From Halopseudomonas formosensis (lineage in GTDB: Bacteria; Pseudomonadota; Gammaproteobacteria; Pseudomonadales; Pseudomonadaceae), in assembly GCF_900115905.1 (NCBI RefSeq), contig NZ_FOYD01000002.1, positions 248,001-312,000 on the forward strand: a stretch of DNA of 64,000 nt, written 5' to 3'. The position numbers and the translations under genes were made by a program. Positions 34,145 through 41,363 of the stretch are shown piece after piece. How positions within the stretch are numbered: position 1 is the first letter of the stretch; each line of letters opens with the position of its first letter. Under the pieces are notes generated by a model. The model did no database searches. It worked only from the letters and a program-made list of their open reading frames with translations, and had not been told where the DNA came from.

Positions 34145-34429
34145 GGTGGTGAGCCTCGCCAGCATGGCGAAAAAATGCGGATTGGCCTCTTTGCAGCCCT
34201 CGATGATCGACTCCAGCTCACTGGGCCGGGCGGCCCCTACCTCTTCGATGGTCAAGGTGGTGAGCACCGGCAGATCGTCCAGCGCTATCTCCTCGAACAG
34301 CGCAGCGGCGACCAGATCAGTGGGGGCGGCGCGAGCGAGCAGCTCTCGGACCTGCGCCACAGAAAGCTCCCGGCAAACCACTTCCTTCTCGCCGAGCTTG
34401 CGGACTACGGTTTTGCCCATTCCGGACAT
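34124..34429 (-). CDS. Tail assembly chaperone (gpG-like)
   Basis: A 101-residue protein in the slot just upstream of the tape measure. I prefer ATG 34429 (MSGMGKTVVRKLGEKEV), with GGAG 8 bases upstream, over the ATG at 34447. The protein is acidic and helical (LLARAAPTDLVAAALFEEIALDDLPVL), like other tail chaperones that coat the tape measure. It ends at 34124, with the -1 frame continuing (see the 34005 entry). Confidence 0.8.
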   Translation of the reverse strand: MSGMGKTVVRKLGEKEVVCRELSVAQVRELLARAAPTDLVAAALFEEIALDDLPVLTTLTIEEVGAARPSELESIIEGCKEANPHFFAMLARLTTKAPQPA

Positions 34430-34445
34430 GGCATTTTCTCCAGGC

Positions 34446-34471
34446 ATGAAAAAACCCGCCGGAGCGGGTTT
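34446..34471 (-). terminator. Terminator after the moron pair
   Basis: AAACCCGC CGGA GCGGGTTT is an 8-bp stem followed by TTTTTT on the minus strand. It ends the cargo genes at 34521-35392 and would also block late transcripts unless they are antiterminated. Confidence 0.75.
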
Positions 34472-34520
34472 CTATATGTCGAGTCTCGAGCAAACTGGCC
34501 GAGACGCTATGTGTGGTGGC

Positions 34521-34892
34521 TCACTGGTTGTGAGCGAACCGGATCAACTTCTTGATGGACCGATCAGTGCCTGTGGCGGTCAGGCGATTCCCATCGGTGA
34601 ACTCAACCTCAACCACGTTATTGCTGGTGGTGTAGAACGATCCGACGACGGAGAGAATGAATCCGATCAGCGCACCGATTACCCCGAACACCAGCATCCC
34701 CAGGAACGTGAAAAGCAGCGCACCAATGATGAAGCCGAACACGCCGAAGCTGCGGGACTTCTCCACCCGAGCATCCACCGCCTTGATATCGGCCGCTCGA
34801 TAGTCCTTCTTGGTGACGCCCTCAACCGCAAACACGCGGCCTGCGACGTAGGCTGAACCTTTGTGGCCGAATGAGCCTCCGGTGATTTTCAT
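34521..34892 (-). CDS. Membrane cargo protein (moron) of unknown function
   Basis: A 123-residue protein with a glycine-rich hydrophobic hairpin (residues about 48-85, FGFIIGALLFTFLGMLVFG then VIGALIGFILSVVG), enough for two membrane segments. The flanks are polar (VEKSRSF; VEVEFTDGNRLTATGTD). AGGAGG precedes the ATG. It lies between tail genes but ends in its own terminator, so it is probably expressed in the lysogen. Confidence 0.7.
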   Translation of the reverse strand: MKITGGSFGHKGSAYVAGRVFAVEGVTKKDYRAADIKAVDARVEKSRSFGVFGFIIGALLFTFLGMLVFGVIGALIGFILSVVGSFYTTSNNVVEVEFTDGNRLTATGTDRSIKKLIRFAHNQ

Positions 34893-34894
34893 AA

Positions 34895-35392
34895 CTACCT
34901 CCTGCGACCGGAATCGGACTCATACAGGGAGGTGGCGCAGCCATTCTCATCGAAGTCGACGCTACGATAAGGGCGGCGCGAGGTTTCGTACCACTTCCAG
35001 TCTTCTCTACCGTTGTATGTCACCACCCTGTCTGGGCGGCCGAAGCGACTTCGGATCGCGGAGGCGGATAGCCCGCCGACCGGAGACTCGCCGATGTATT
35101 TGGCGCAGGGGTCAATTTTCTCCCCAACCACTGTCACCCGGTCCCGCGGGTTGCCTCTGGGGGCAGGATGCGATCGAGGGAATCGCTCAGGGGACGCCAA
35201 GGGCACAACATCCCTGCCGCCGCTTGGCGGAGGGTTCGATGCATCATAAACCTGCTCTGGCCGCAACTCGGTGCCGCAGCCAGCCTGCGTAAACGTCACC
35301 TTCCCATCTGGTCCGACACAGCGCTGGACGGTCTGCGCATTTGCGGTGCCGGCCATGATAGCCAGGAGCGCAATAGTGAAAAACGTCTTCAA
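34895..35392 (-). CDS. Secreted cargo protein (moron) with DUF4124-like start
   Basis: A 165-residue exported protein. The best start is TTG 35392, with GGAGG 7 bases upstream, giving MKTFFTIALLAIMAGTANA as the signal peptide. The next part (QRCVGPDGKVTFTQAGCG) is like the cysteine-rich DUF4124 motif. The C-terminus (SASAIRSRFGRPDRVVTYN, EDWKWYE) resembles SmpA/BamE-like modules. It is divergent from the gene at 35541. Confidence 0.7.
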   Translation of the reverse strand: MKTFFTIALLAIMAGTANAQTVQRCVGPDGKVTFTQAGCGTELRPEQVYDASNPPPSGGRDVVPLASPERFPRSHPAPRGNPRDRVTVVGEKIDPCAKYIGESPVGGLSASAIRSRFGRPDRVVTYNGREDWKWYETSRRPYRSVDFDENGCATSLYESDSGRRR

Positions 35393-35470
35393 GAGCAATC
35401 CTCCCTGATGGTCCAGCGGGGATCATAGCCTACGAGTGAAGCCAGGTCAGCACCAGGTGGTCGAGGCTGG

Positions 35471-35499
35471 TTGCGACTTAGGCGGCGCAGTGCCATTAT
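35471..35499 (+). promoter_or_regulatory. Candidate promoter of the plus-strand moron
   Basis: TTGCGA (35471-35476) and CATTAT (35494-35499) with 17-base spacing lie 41 bases before the ATG at 35541. The orientation opposes the late operon, so this cargo gene must use its own promoter. Confidence 0.5.
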
Positions 35500-35540
35500 C
35501 CCAAAACCATTGACGGCACTCCTGGCATCAAGGATTGATA

Positions 35541-36002
35541 ATGAAGTTCATACTCGGCGCACTTATCACGCTCAGCCTGTTCGCTATTGATGCGGAGGCG
35601 AGAAACTGTAAAAAGGGCAAGCCTTGCGGCAATAGCTGTATTGCTATGAATCGCACCTGCCACATTGGCAGTGGCACCTACTCCGCCCCCTCCAGGGCCG
35701 CGACATTGCCGCGTGCTACAGCGCCTTCAACTCCAGTCGCCACTGGTGCAGCTCCGAGGGTGGAGCGCAGGCCGGCGCAGACGCATAATTTTTATGCGCC
35801 CCCTCCTGTGGAGAGGGCAACCATGATGCCCATAACCGAGGACGGTTACGTCATGGAGCGGCCCACTCTCAATAGTAGGCGCATACGGCGGCTGAGTCTG
35901 ACTGATATATTTACGATTTATCAGACTGCCGATGATTGGGTTCTGGTTACCCACCCGCACGAGCCGGCCGGGTGGGTGATGTTGAAGCACCTGGCTCCGT
36001 AA
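35541..36002 (+). CDS. Secreted SH3-domain cargo protein (moron)
   Basis: A 153-residue exported protein on the strand opposite to the late genes. The signal peptide ends near residue 20 (DAEA). A cysteine motif follows, CKKGKPCGNSCIAMNRTCH, then a proline/alanine linker and a C-terminal SH3b-like domain (VMERPTLNSRRIRRLSLTD, DDWVLVTHPHEPAGWVMLKH). AAGG lies 8 bases before the ATG. It may alter the lysogen surface; function inferred from export and position only. Confidence 0.75.
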   Translation: MKFILGALITLSLFAIDAEARNCKKGKPCGNSCIAMNRTCHIGSGTYSAPSRAATLPRATAPSTPVATGAAPRVERRPAQTHNFYAPPPVERATMMPITEDGYVMERPTLNSRRIRRLSLTDIFTIYQTADDWVLVTHPHEPAGWVMLKHLAP

Positions 36003-36010
36003 CAAGCGAA

Positions 36011-36790
36011 TCAGCCGACGATCTTTTCCTTGTCCAGCCGTGCATAGGCCGACTTCGGGTCACCCGCAGCACTGGCGCGACTGTCCTCGCGCAGCACTTC
36101 GCACACGGCAGGCAGAGCCATGAAGTCATCCACGCCGATCACATCGCGGGACTCGGTGGGCTGGAACTTCACCCGCCAGTAGTGGCCGTTGAAGCGCCCC
36201 TTCTGGCCCACGGCGTTGGAGCCCTCGAACAGCAGGTACCACTCCTTGCCGGAGTTGGTCAGCACCTCAACCGCGTCGAAGGTTGCGCTGGTGTAGTCCA
36301 CGGTGGCGATGAAGGGCTCTGCCGACCCCTCAATGGCAGTGGCCAGGTCGCTGTCGGGCAGCACCTCGATACCAGCGCCGGTCATGCGCCAGTCTTCGTC
36401 TTCCTGGTACTCCACGTCACCGGGGCCAGTCACGGCGGTGATGGTCAGCGGCATCTTGTCCAGCGCGGTGGTCATGCCAACGGCCAGCTCCACCTCCTCA
36501 CCGGTGATGGTGTCGCTCGGGACTTCGGTCACGTCCGCATACAGCAGGCTGGACAGCACCCGGCTGTTGATTTCGCGGAACTGAATATTGAGGATGAACC
36601 GGTCGATCTTCGCCAGCGAGTCCCAGGTGCCGCTGAGGGGGCTGGTGGTGTCCGGGATGCGGATCTCGGACTGTTCGATCTGTTCCTGGGCAGAACCAAC
36701 CACGCCCACGAACTCAGTCGGCTTACGCCCGCCCGCCGGGCCCAGCTTGAAGCGCCCGCCGATCAGTGCTGTTTCCTTTACATAGGCCAT
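36011..36790 (-). CDS. Major tail tube protein (gpV-like)
   Basis: A 259-residue protein in the major-tail-protein slot. The N-terminus and strands (INIQFREINSRVLSSLLYAD, AVGQKGRFNGHYWRVKFQP) fit the siphophage tail-tube fold. The moron cassette separates it from the tail chaperone. Confidence 0.75.
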   Translation of the reverse strand: MAYVKETALIGGRFKLGPAGGRKPTEFVGVVGSAQEQIEQSEIRIPDTTSPLSGTWDSLAKIDRFILNIQFREINSRVLSSLLYADVTEVPSDTITGEEVELAVGMTTALDKMPLTITAVTGPGDVEYQEDEDWRMTGAGIEVLPDSDLATAIEGSAEPFIATVDYTSATFDAVEVLTNSGKEWYLLFEGSNAVGQKGRFNGHYWRVKFQPTESRDVIGVDDFMALPAVCEVLREDSRASAAGDPKSAYARLDKEKIVG

Positions 36791-36794
36791 GTGG

Positions 36795-36965
36795 TCAGCC
36801 CTCCGCTGTTTCAGTGTTGCCGCCGACCAGCTTGTGCGCGATGAACGCGGCCTGGCGGGCAGTCAGGTGGATCTTTGCGCCGGGCTGATGCTCCTTGCCG
36901 GCATGGGTGTGCTTCTTCGCGAGCGTGTATTCCTTGCGCCCGGCTGGGGTTGCTGCTTTGGTCAT
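36795..36965 (-). CDS. Small phage structural ORF
   Basis: A 56-residue basic protein (MTKAATPAGRKEYTLAKKHT, then HAGKEHQPGAKIHLTARQAA). It starts at ATG 36965, 10 bp after the gpU-like gene, and stops 4 bp before the tail tube gene. Its HxxGxxHxPG..L pattern is shared by small proteins that sit between tail genes in many siphophages. The role is unknown. Confidence 0.65.
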   Translation of the reverse strand: MTKAATPAGRKEYTLAKKHTHAGKEHQPGAKIHLTARQAAFIAHKLVGGNTETAEG

Positions 36966-36975
36966 GGGTTGCCTC

Positions 36976-37440
36976 TCAGGGTTGCCTGCCCTGCACGTAG
37001 GTGTGCAGGTAGATTGGAAGTAACAGCGTTGCGGCGGCCAGGCCGTTCCCAGGAGGGAAGCGCTCCGTCTCGCCCAGGGTTATTTGAGTGATGCCGTTTG
37101 GTGTCCAGCCCAGCGGCACGCCCTCCGTCGGCATCAGGCACTCCAGCAGATCAAGTTCAGCGTCATCCAGGCTGTCTTCATCTGTAGCGGGGTCCAGGGC
37201 CACGATGATGCGGTACCCGCTCATCTTCTTCAGGTCCATGCCCCGCGATGCTGGGGGCAGATCCTTGCCCTTTTGGACGACCACCAGGGGCAGGCTTTGA
37301 TCTGGCTCCTGCAGCAGATCGGTCAGCCAGCCGTACCGCACATTCGCCCCGATGCTGGTGCGGTAACCGGCGCTCGGCATGATGCCCCCGAGGCGGTCAA
37401 CCAATGCCTTGCGGCCGGCGGTCAACAGGTTTGGCTTCAT
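36976..37440 (-). CDS. Minor tail protein (gpU-like tail terminator)
   Basis: A 154-residue protein in the slot between gpZ- and gpV-like genes. Features such as YGWLTDLLQEPDQSLPLVVVQKG and YRIIVALDPATDEDSLDDAELD fit the tail terminator family, whose hexamer caps the tail tube. Identity rests mainly on gene order. Confidence 0.65.
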   Translation of the reverse strand: MKPNLLTAGRKALVDRLGGIMPSAGYRTSIGANVRYGWLTDLLQEPDQSLPLVVVQKGKDLPPASRGMDLKKMSGYRIIVALDPATDEDSLDDAELDLLECLMPTEGVPLGWTPNGITQITLGETERFPPGNGLAAATLLLPIYLHTYVQGRQP

Positions 37441-37449
37441 CTTCGCTCC

Positions 37450-38019
37450 TTACAGATCCAGCCGGTTGAGTTGCCGCTCTATCTCGCGCTGCAGCAGACT
37501 GTCAGCCTGGTCGCCTATGTCGTCCAGCTTGGTCTCCATCACCTGTGACGGTGACGGGCCATGCAGGACATCAATAGGAAGCCTTGGCTTGCCGATGCGC
37601 TCGACAATCAGCCCGCCGGCTGGGCCGATGGGTGCAATAAACGCGCCTTCGACCAGCTCGACGGAGGTCTTGCTGACCGAAACGCGGATCCCTGCCTTCA
37701 CCCGCTTGCCGTTCTTGCCGCGGCGGTAGAGCTGCCGGTGAGGAAACTGGCTCAGGGTGACGCCTTTACGGCGGGCGTAGATAACTACCTGCAGCGCCGC
37801 TTCGGTGGCCGGGATGTAATTGACCTCGTTGCGGATGTAGCTCGGCTTGAGGTTGATCTCCTCCCGTATCTCTCGCCAGGCGATGGTTCGAGCGCGGCGC
37901 CCCACAGTGTTGAGCGCCAGGCGAACGGCTCGGGTCAATCGTGCGGGGGCCGCATCCAGCCTCTGGAGCTGTGCCTCAAGCCCTTTGGCATCTATACGGA
38001 TGCTGTCGTATCGAGCCAT
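37450..38019 (-). CDS. Prophage minor tail protein Z-like
   Basis: A 189-residue protein. Start 38019 has GGAG 8 bases upstream; the GTG at 38025 overlaps the previous stop. It contains the pattern LALNTVGRRARTIAWREIRE and LKPSYIRNEVNYIPA, typical of gpZ family tail completion proteins (basic helix then strands). Confidence 0.8.
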   Translation of the reverse strand: MARYDSIRIDAKGLEAQLQRLDAAPARLTRAVRLALNTVGRRARTIAWREIREEINLKPSYIRNEVNYIPATEAALQVVIYARRKGVTLSQFPHRQLYRRGKNGKRVKAGIRVSVSKTSVELVEGAFIAPIGPAGGLIVERIGKPRLPIDVLHGPSPSQVMETKLDDIGDQADSLLQREIERQLNRLDL

Positions 38020-38021
38020 GC

Positions 38022-38342
38022 TCACCGCTCCGGCAGGAGGGACCAGTACTCCACCAACCCATCAGTGCGGATACGCTCATCCAGGCGGTAGCGTTTACAG
38101 CCAACGGTCAAAAGAGCCTGTGCGGTTGGGTTCGGCACCTCGCTGAGACGGATCTCGGCAAGGTGCTGAATAACGCGAAACACACCGTCAGCACCTGCCG
38201 ATTCAACGTTGTGACTGACGACAACAGTGATCCCGGTGATGGACGGAGTGCCGATACCGTACTGGTATCTGGCTCCCTCACCGAATGCGTCGAACAGCAC
38301 CTCATCCGCTCGAGACATCAGGCGGTCAAAACGAGTGTTCAC
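38022..38342 (-). CDS. Head-tail joining protein (gpFII-like)
   Basis: A 106-residue protein in the FII position, after the capsid gene and before gpZ. LFDAFGEGARYQYGIGTPSI and the C-terminal strand pair (CKRYRLDERIRTDGLVEYWSL) fit the family. It joins the filled head to the tail. Confidence 0.7.
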   Translation of the reverse strand: MNTRFDRLMSRADEVLFDAFGEGARYQYGIGTPSITGITVVVSHNVESAGADGVFRVIQHLAEIRLSEVPNPTAQALLTVGCKRYRLDERIRTDGLVEYWSLLPER

Positions 38343-38578
38343 TCTGTGCCGCCATCGCCATCCCCGCCAGACAGAGGAGCGTCCTTCGCGGGATCGGACT
38401 CGCCAGTCGGCTTGCTTTCCGCTGCTCCATCAACTTGGCGAATCAGTTTTTTCTCCAGCGCTTCCTTGGCGATGGCAGCGGGCACCTCCTGCGGCTTATC
38501 GCTGCGCAGAATGGTTAGGGTCTTGCCGTCCTTGTTCTTGAACTGGAGGGTGTGGTCTACCAGGTATTGCTTGGCCAT
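38339..38578 (-). CDS. Small head protein (gpFI-like position)
   Basis: A 79-residue protein with an acidic low-complexity C-terminus (KPTGESDPAKDAPLSGGDGD). The N-terminal part (LQFKNKDGKTLTILRSDKPQ) is a short beta domain. It overlaps the next gene by 4 bp. It takes the FI slot of lambda; homology is not visible. Confidence 0.6.
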   Translation of the reverse strand: MAKQYLVDHTLQFKNKDGKTLTILRSDKPQEVPAAIAKEALEKKLIRQVDGAAESKPTGESDPAKDAPLSGGDGDGGTE

Positions 38579-38610
38579 ATTGGTCTCCGGTGGGCGCAGA
38601 GCGCCCTGTG

Positions 38611-39636
38611 TCAGGCTACTGTGATAACGACAAAGGCGTCAGCGTCGAAGATCACCGGCAGCGGCGCCGACTGGGTCTGCAGCCACTCCACGCTGGGGTT
38701 GTCGGTGAACCAGTTCGAGGGGTACCGAGTGGCCTCAACAATGCCATCGGCGTTAGCCTTCGCATCCTGGATGCCGCCGTAGGCCATCACGTTGTCGGTA
38801 ACGCTCGGCGCAAGCAGGACGGTGTAGTCCGGCATGAAGTTCTGCTTGTTGCCCTGGCTGTCTTCGTACTGGCCGGTGTACACGATGATCTCGTACTCAC
38901 CGAAGAAGCCCTTGCGCATCACTTGCCGTTCCAGCTGAGGGCCCAGCTCCAGTTGAGAGGTGCTGCCGCGGCGAGTGTCCAGCTTTTCCTTGACCATCTT
39001 GAAGCTGCTGAACAGGCGCCAGGCCAGCTTGTCCATGATGATGACGCCGGTGGAGCCGCTGGCATTGACAGCCCAGTCCTCCAGGTCGTCGCTGGGGTCG
39101 TAGGTGTCGGCGTCGACGGCGTTCCACTTTGCGGCGCCGACCAGGGCGATCTGGTTGGCCGGGCTGCGGCCGTAGTCCACCACCTGGCGCTCGTACTGTT
39201 CACCCTCCACGATGACCTCGCCAGTCAGCACGCCCTGGGCGCACATCCACTCCTCACGGTGCACGATTTCCTGCTCGTGCTCGTTGAGAATATCGGCGAT
39301 CACCGCATCCCGGCGCTGGGCAGGGCTGAGTGAACCGTTCAGGGCCTCCCCGGGCAGCCGCTTGAGCAGGCGGTTCGGGCGCACCACATCGGTCGGCTTG
39401 ACGTAGGCGGGCGTGAAGGTGGTAGTAGTGCCGCCCCGTTCCCGGCGCGCCTTGCCGGACACCATCGGCGCCACAAACGGGGCCAGGCGTACGCCGCGAC
39501 GGATCTTGTCGAACGCCACCTCTTCTGTCGAGAAAGTGGCAACCTGAGGGAAGAACATCGCCATGAACAGGCCGGTGAACTTCGGCTGGATTTCTTTCAC
39601 GCCCAGCAGCGTGGTAGTGCTGTAGCCAGCGGACAT
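38611..39636 (-). CDS. Major capsid protein (gpE family)
   Basis: A 341-residue lambda-type major capsid protein. ATG 39636 follows AGGAG. Family features are TLLGVKEIQPKFTGLFMAMF, VAPMVSGKARRERGG, RPNRLLKRLPGEALNG and DYTVLLAP near the C-terminus. It forms the T=7 shell together with the decoration protein encoded upstream. Confidence 0.93.
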   Translation of the reverse strand: MSAGYSTTTLLGVKEIQPKFTGLFMAMFFPQVATFSTEEVAFDKIRRGVRLAPFVAPMVSGKARRERGGTTTTFTPAYVKPTDVVRPNRLLKRLPGEALNGSLSPAQRRDAVIADILNEHEQEIVHREEWMCAQGVLTGEVIVEGEQYERQVVDYGRSPANQIALVGAAKWNAVDADTYDPSDDLEDWAVNASGSTGVIIMDKLAWRLFSSFKMVKEKLDTRRGSTSQLELGPQLERQVMRKGFFGEYEIIVYTGQYEDSQGNKQNFMPDYTVLLAPSVTDNVMAYGGIQDAKANADGIVEATRYPSNWFTDNPSVEWLQTQSAPLPVIFDADAFVVITVA

Positions 39637-39657
39637 AGTCTCTCTCCTGGAATGCAA

Positions 39658-39677
39658 AGGGCCGCGAATGCGGCCCT
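39658..39677 (-). terminator. Hairpin between decoration and capsid genes
   Basis: AGGGCCGC GAAT GCGGCCCT, a perfect 8-bp stem, lies just upstream of the capsid ribosome site. There is no T-run; it may stabilise capsid mRNA. Confidence 0.45.
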
Positions 39678-39697
39678 GCGGGTTGTGCTCTGCGCGC

Positions 39698-40048
39698 TCA
39701 GTAGGGGGGCTGCAGGCTGATGGGAGTACCGGCAAAGGCTGCCAGCTTCTGTGCGGCGGTGGCGCCCTCCGGCCAGTTCACCTGTTCGGGGTTGAAGGTG
39801 CCGCACTTGATAACCTGCGCCTTGGTGGCGGCGCTGGTGGCGTCGACGGTGTAGGCGGTCATGGCCACGGCCACTTCGCTGCCATCCGCGGCTTCCGGAT
39901 CCCATGCCGTCAGGTGGCCGCTGGCAGAAATCTGGCCCAGCGGGGTCTTCTCGGGAAGGTTCTGGCCGCTGGCGATGGTCGCCTCGGTTGTCTGGATGGG
40001 GTCGGAACCGGTTACCCAGTTGTCGACCGGCTGGTTGATGGTAGTCAT
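39698..40048 (-). CDS. Head decoration protein (gpD family)
   Basis: A 116-residue protein of the lambda gpD type: ASGQNLPEKTPLGQISASGH, TAWDPEAADGSEVAVAMTAY and NWPEGATAAQKLAAF match the fold that caps capsid threefolds. It overlaps the protease gene by 4 bp. Confidence 0.9.
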   Translation of the reverse strand: MTTINQPVDNWVTGSDPIQTTEATIASGQNLPEKTPLGQISASGHLTAWDPEAADGSEVAVAMTAYTVDATSAATKAQVIKCGTFNPEQVNWPEGATAAQKLAAFAGTPISLQPPY

Positions 40049-40440
40049 GCCAGTTTTACTCCTGTTGCAGTCGCCCAGCTTTCCGCAATGCGGCGGGCGT
40101 CGTTGGTTTCAGGTTCACCGCTCGGGCCGGCGGCAGTGAGGTTGGGCTGCTGCTCAGACTCCATCATTCGGTCCAGCGCTGTGCTGGCATCGAGATTTCC
40201 GGCAACATCCTTCGGCGCAGCGGCGAGGATGGTGACAGCTTCGTCAATGCTCATGCTGGTCTCATAGGCCAGGTGCTCAGCCAGCTGAGTGCGGCCCTCC
40301 GCTTCAGCGTGCTGCAGGATGCCGCGTACGCGGGCGCGCTCTTCGCTGGCGGTAGGGGTGGAGGCCTGACTGGTCGCCTCGCTGGTCGCCTGGGCAGGCG
40401 GCGCAGTGTCGGCGGCAGGTGCCGGGTTTTGCTCGGACAT
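40045..40440 (-). CDS. Nested scaffold protein (Nu3-like), internal start in gpC
   Basis: An in-frame internal ATG at 40440 (MSEQNPAPAADTAPP) is preceded by AGGAG with 8-base spacing, a strong ribosome site inside the protease gene. It would give a 131-residue protein with a flexible N-terminus and helical C-terminus (ERARVRGILQHAEAEGRTQL). This mirrors lambda C/Nu3. Confidence 0.75.
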   Translation of the reverse strand: MSEQNPAPAADTAPPAQATSEATSQASTPTASEERARVRGILQHAEAEGRTQLAEHLAYETSMSIDEAVTILAAAPKDVAGNLDASTALDRMMESEQQPNLTAAGPSGEPETNDARRIAESWATATGVKLA

Positions 40441-41355
40441 GCTTATCGCTCCTACGGTTATCGTCCTGCCCTGGGTGGACAGATACTCGGAAAATTCGGC
40501 GATCGCCTCATGCCCATTGACCAGGGCGTCAGCGAAGCCGACATCAATGGCCGCCTGGCCGCGATAGATCGCAGCCTCGGTAGCCAGTACAGCTTCGGTC
40601 GTCATGCCCAGGTTGCGGGCAACCAGGGCGGCGAACTGGTGGCGGAGAGCGTCCGTGTCAGCTTGAAAGCGCTCCAACACCTCTCCCGGCAGATCCTCAT
40701 AGGGGTTGCCATCAGTCTTGTGGGCTCCGGAGTGGATGAGGGTCACCTTGATCCCCTCCTGCTCCAGGTAGTCCTCATAGCTCGCGTGGGCCATGACAAC
40801 GCCGACCGATCCCGCGTAGCCGGTCTGGGTTACCAGGCGGCGACTGGCGGCGCTGGCCAGGGCCATGCCGGCTGAGCAGTTCATGTCGTAGCACAGGGAC
40901 CAGAGCGGCTTGCCTGCCTGCTCGGCCTGGGCACGTAGCGACGCAGCAGTATCGAAGCAGCCCGACACTTCGCCACCAGGGGTATGCATATCAAGCAGGA
41001 CGCCCTTTACCTGCGGATCACCAAGCGCCTCCAGCGCCCGGTGCATGATCCCGTCATAGCCCGTCATGCCGCTGAATGGGCGCAGGTAGCCAAACTTGTG
41101 CACCAGCGAGCCGCTGACTGGCAGTACAGCCACCCCGTCGACGACCTGATATGGTCGGTCCCGCTCTCGACCTCCTGAGAAGCTTTCCGCGCTCATGCGG
41201 ATTTTCTGGCCAGTCAGCACCTGCCCCTCTGCGTCCTGCAGTTGGGTTATGCCCAAGCGGCTGGCCAAGGCGCTGAAGAATACCCGGGCATAACCCGGCT
41301 CCAGCAACAGGGGCGTGTTCAGCACCCGGCTGGCAATCTGTGGGTAGTTGTTCAT
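40045..41355 (-). CDS. Capsid assembly protease (gpC, S49 family)
   Basis: A 436-residue S49 peptidase of the lambda gpC type. The nucleophile is Ser161 (CSAGMALAS) and the general base Lys213 (HSGAHKTDGNPYEDL). The C-terminal part from residue 306 is a low-complexity Ala/Thr/Pro linker plus a helical region corresponding to the nested scaffold gene. The protease degrades scaffold and trims the portal during head maturation. Confidence 0.92.
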   Translation of the reverse strand: MNNYPQIASRVLNTPLLLEPGYARVFFSALASRLGITQLQDAEGQVLTGQKIRMSAESFSGGRERDRPYQVVDGVAVLPVSGSLVHKFGYLRPFSGMTGYDGIMHRALEALGDPQVKGVLLDMHTPGGEVSGCFDTAASLRAQAEQAGKPLWSLCYDMNCSAGMALASAASRRLVTQTGYAGSVGVVMAHASYEDYLEQEGIKVTLIHSGAHKTDGNPYEDLPGEVLERFQADTDALRHQFAALVARNLGMTTEAVLATEAAIYRGQAAIDVGFADALVNGHEAIAEFSEYLSTQGRTITVGAISMSEQNPAPAADTAPPAQATSEATSQASTPTASEERARVRGILQHAEAEGRTQLAEHLAYETSMSIDEAVTILAAAPKDVAGNLDASTALDRMMESEQQPNLTAAGPSGEPETNDARRIAESWATATGVKLA

Positions 41356-41363
41356 GCTCGGTC

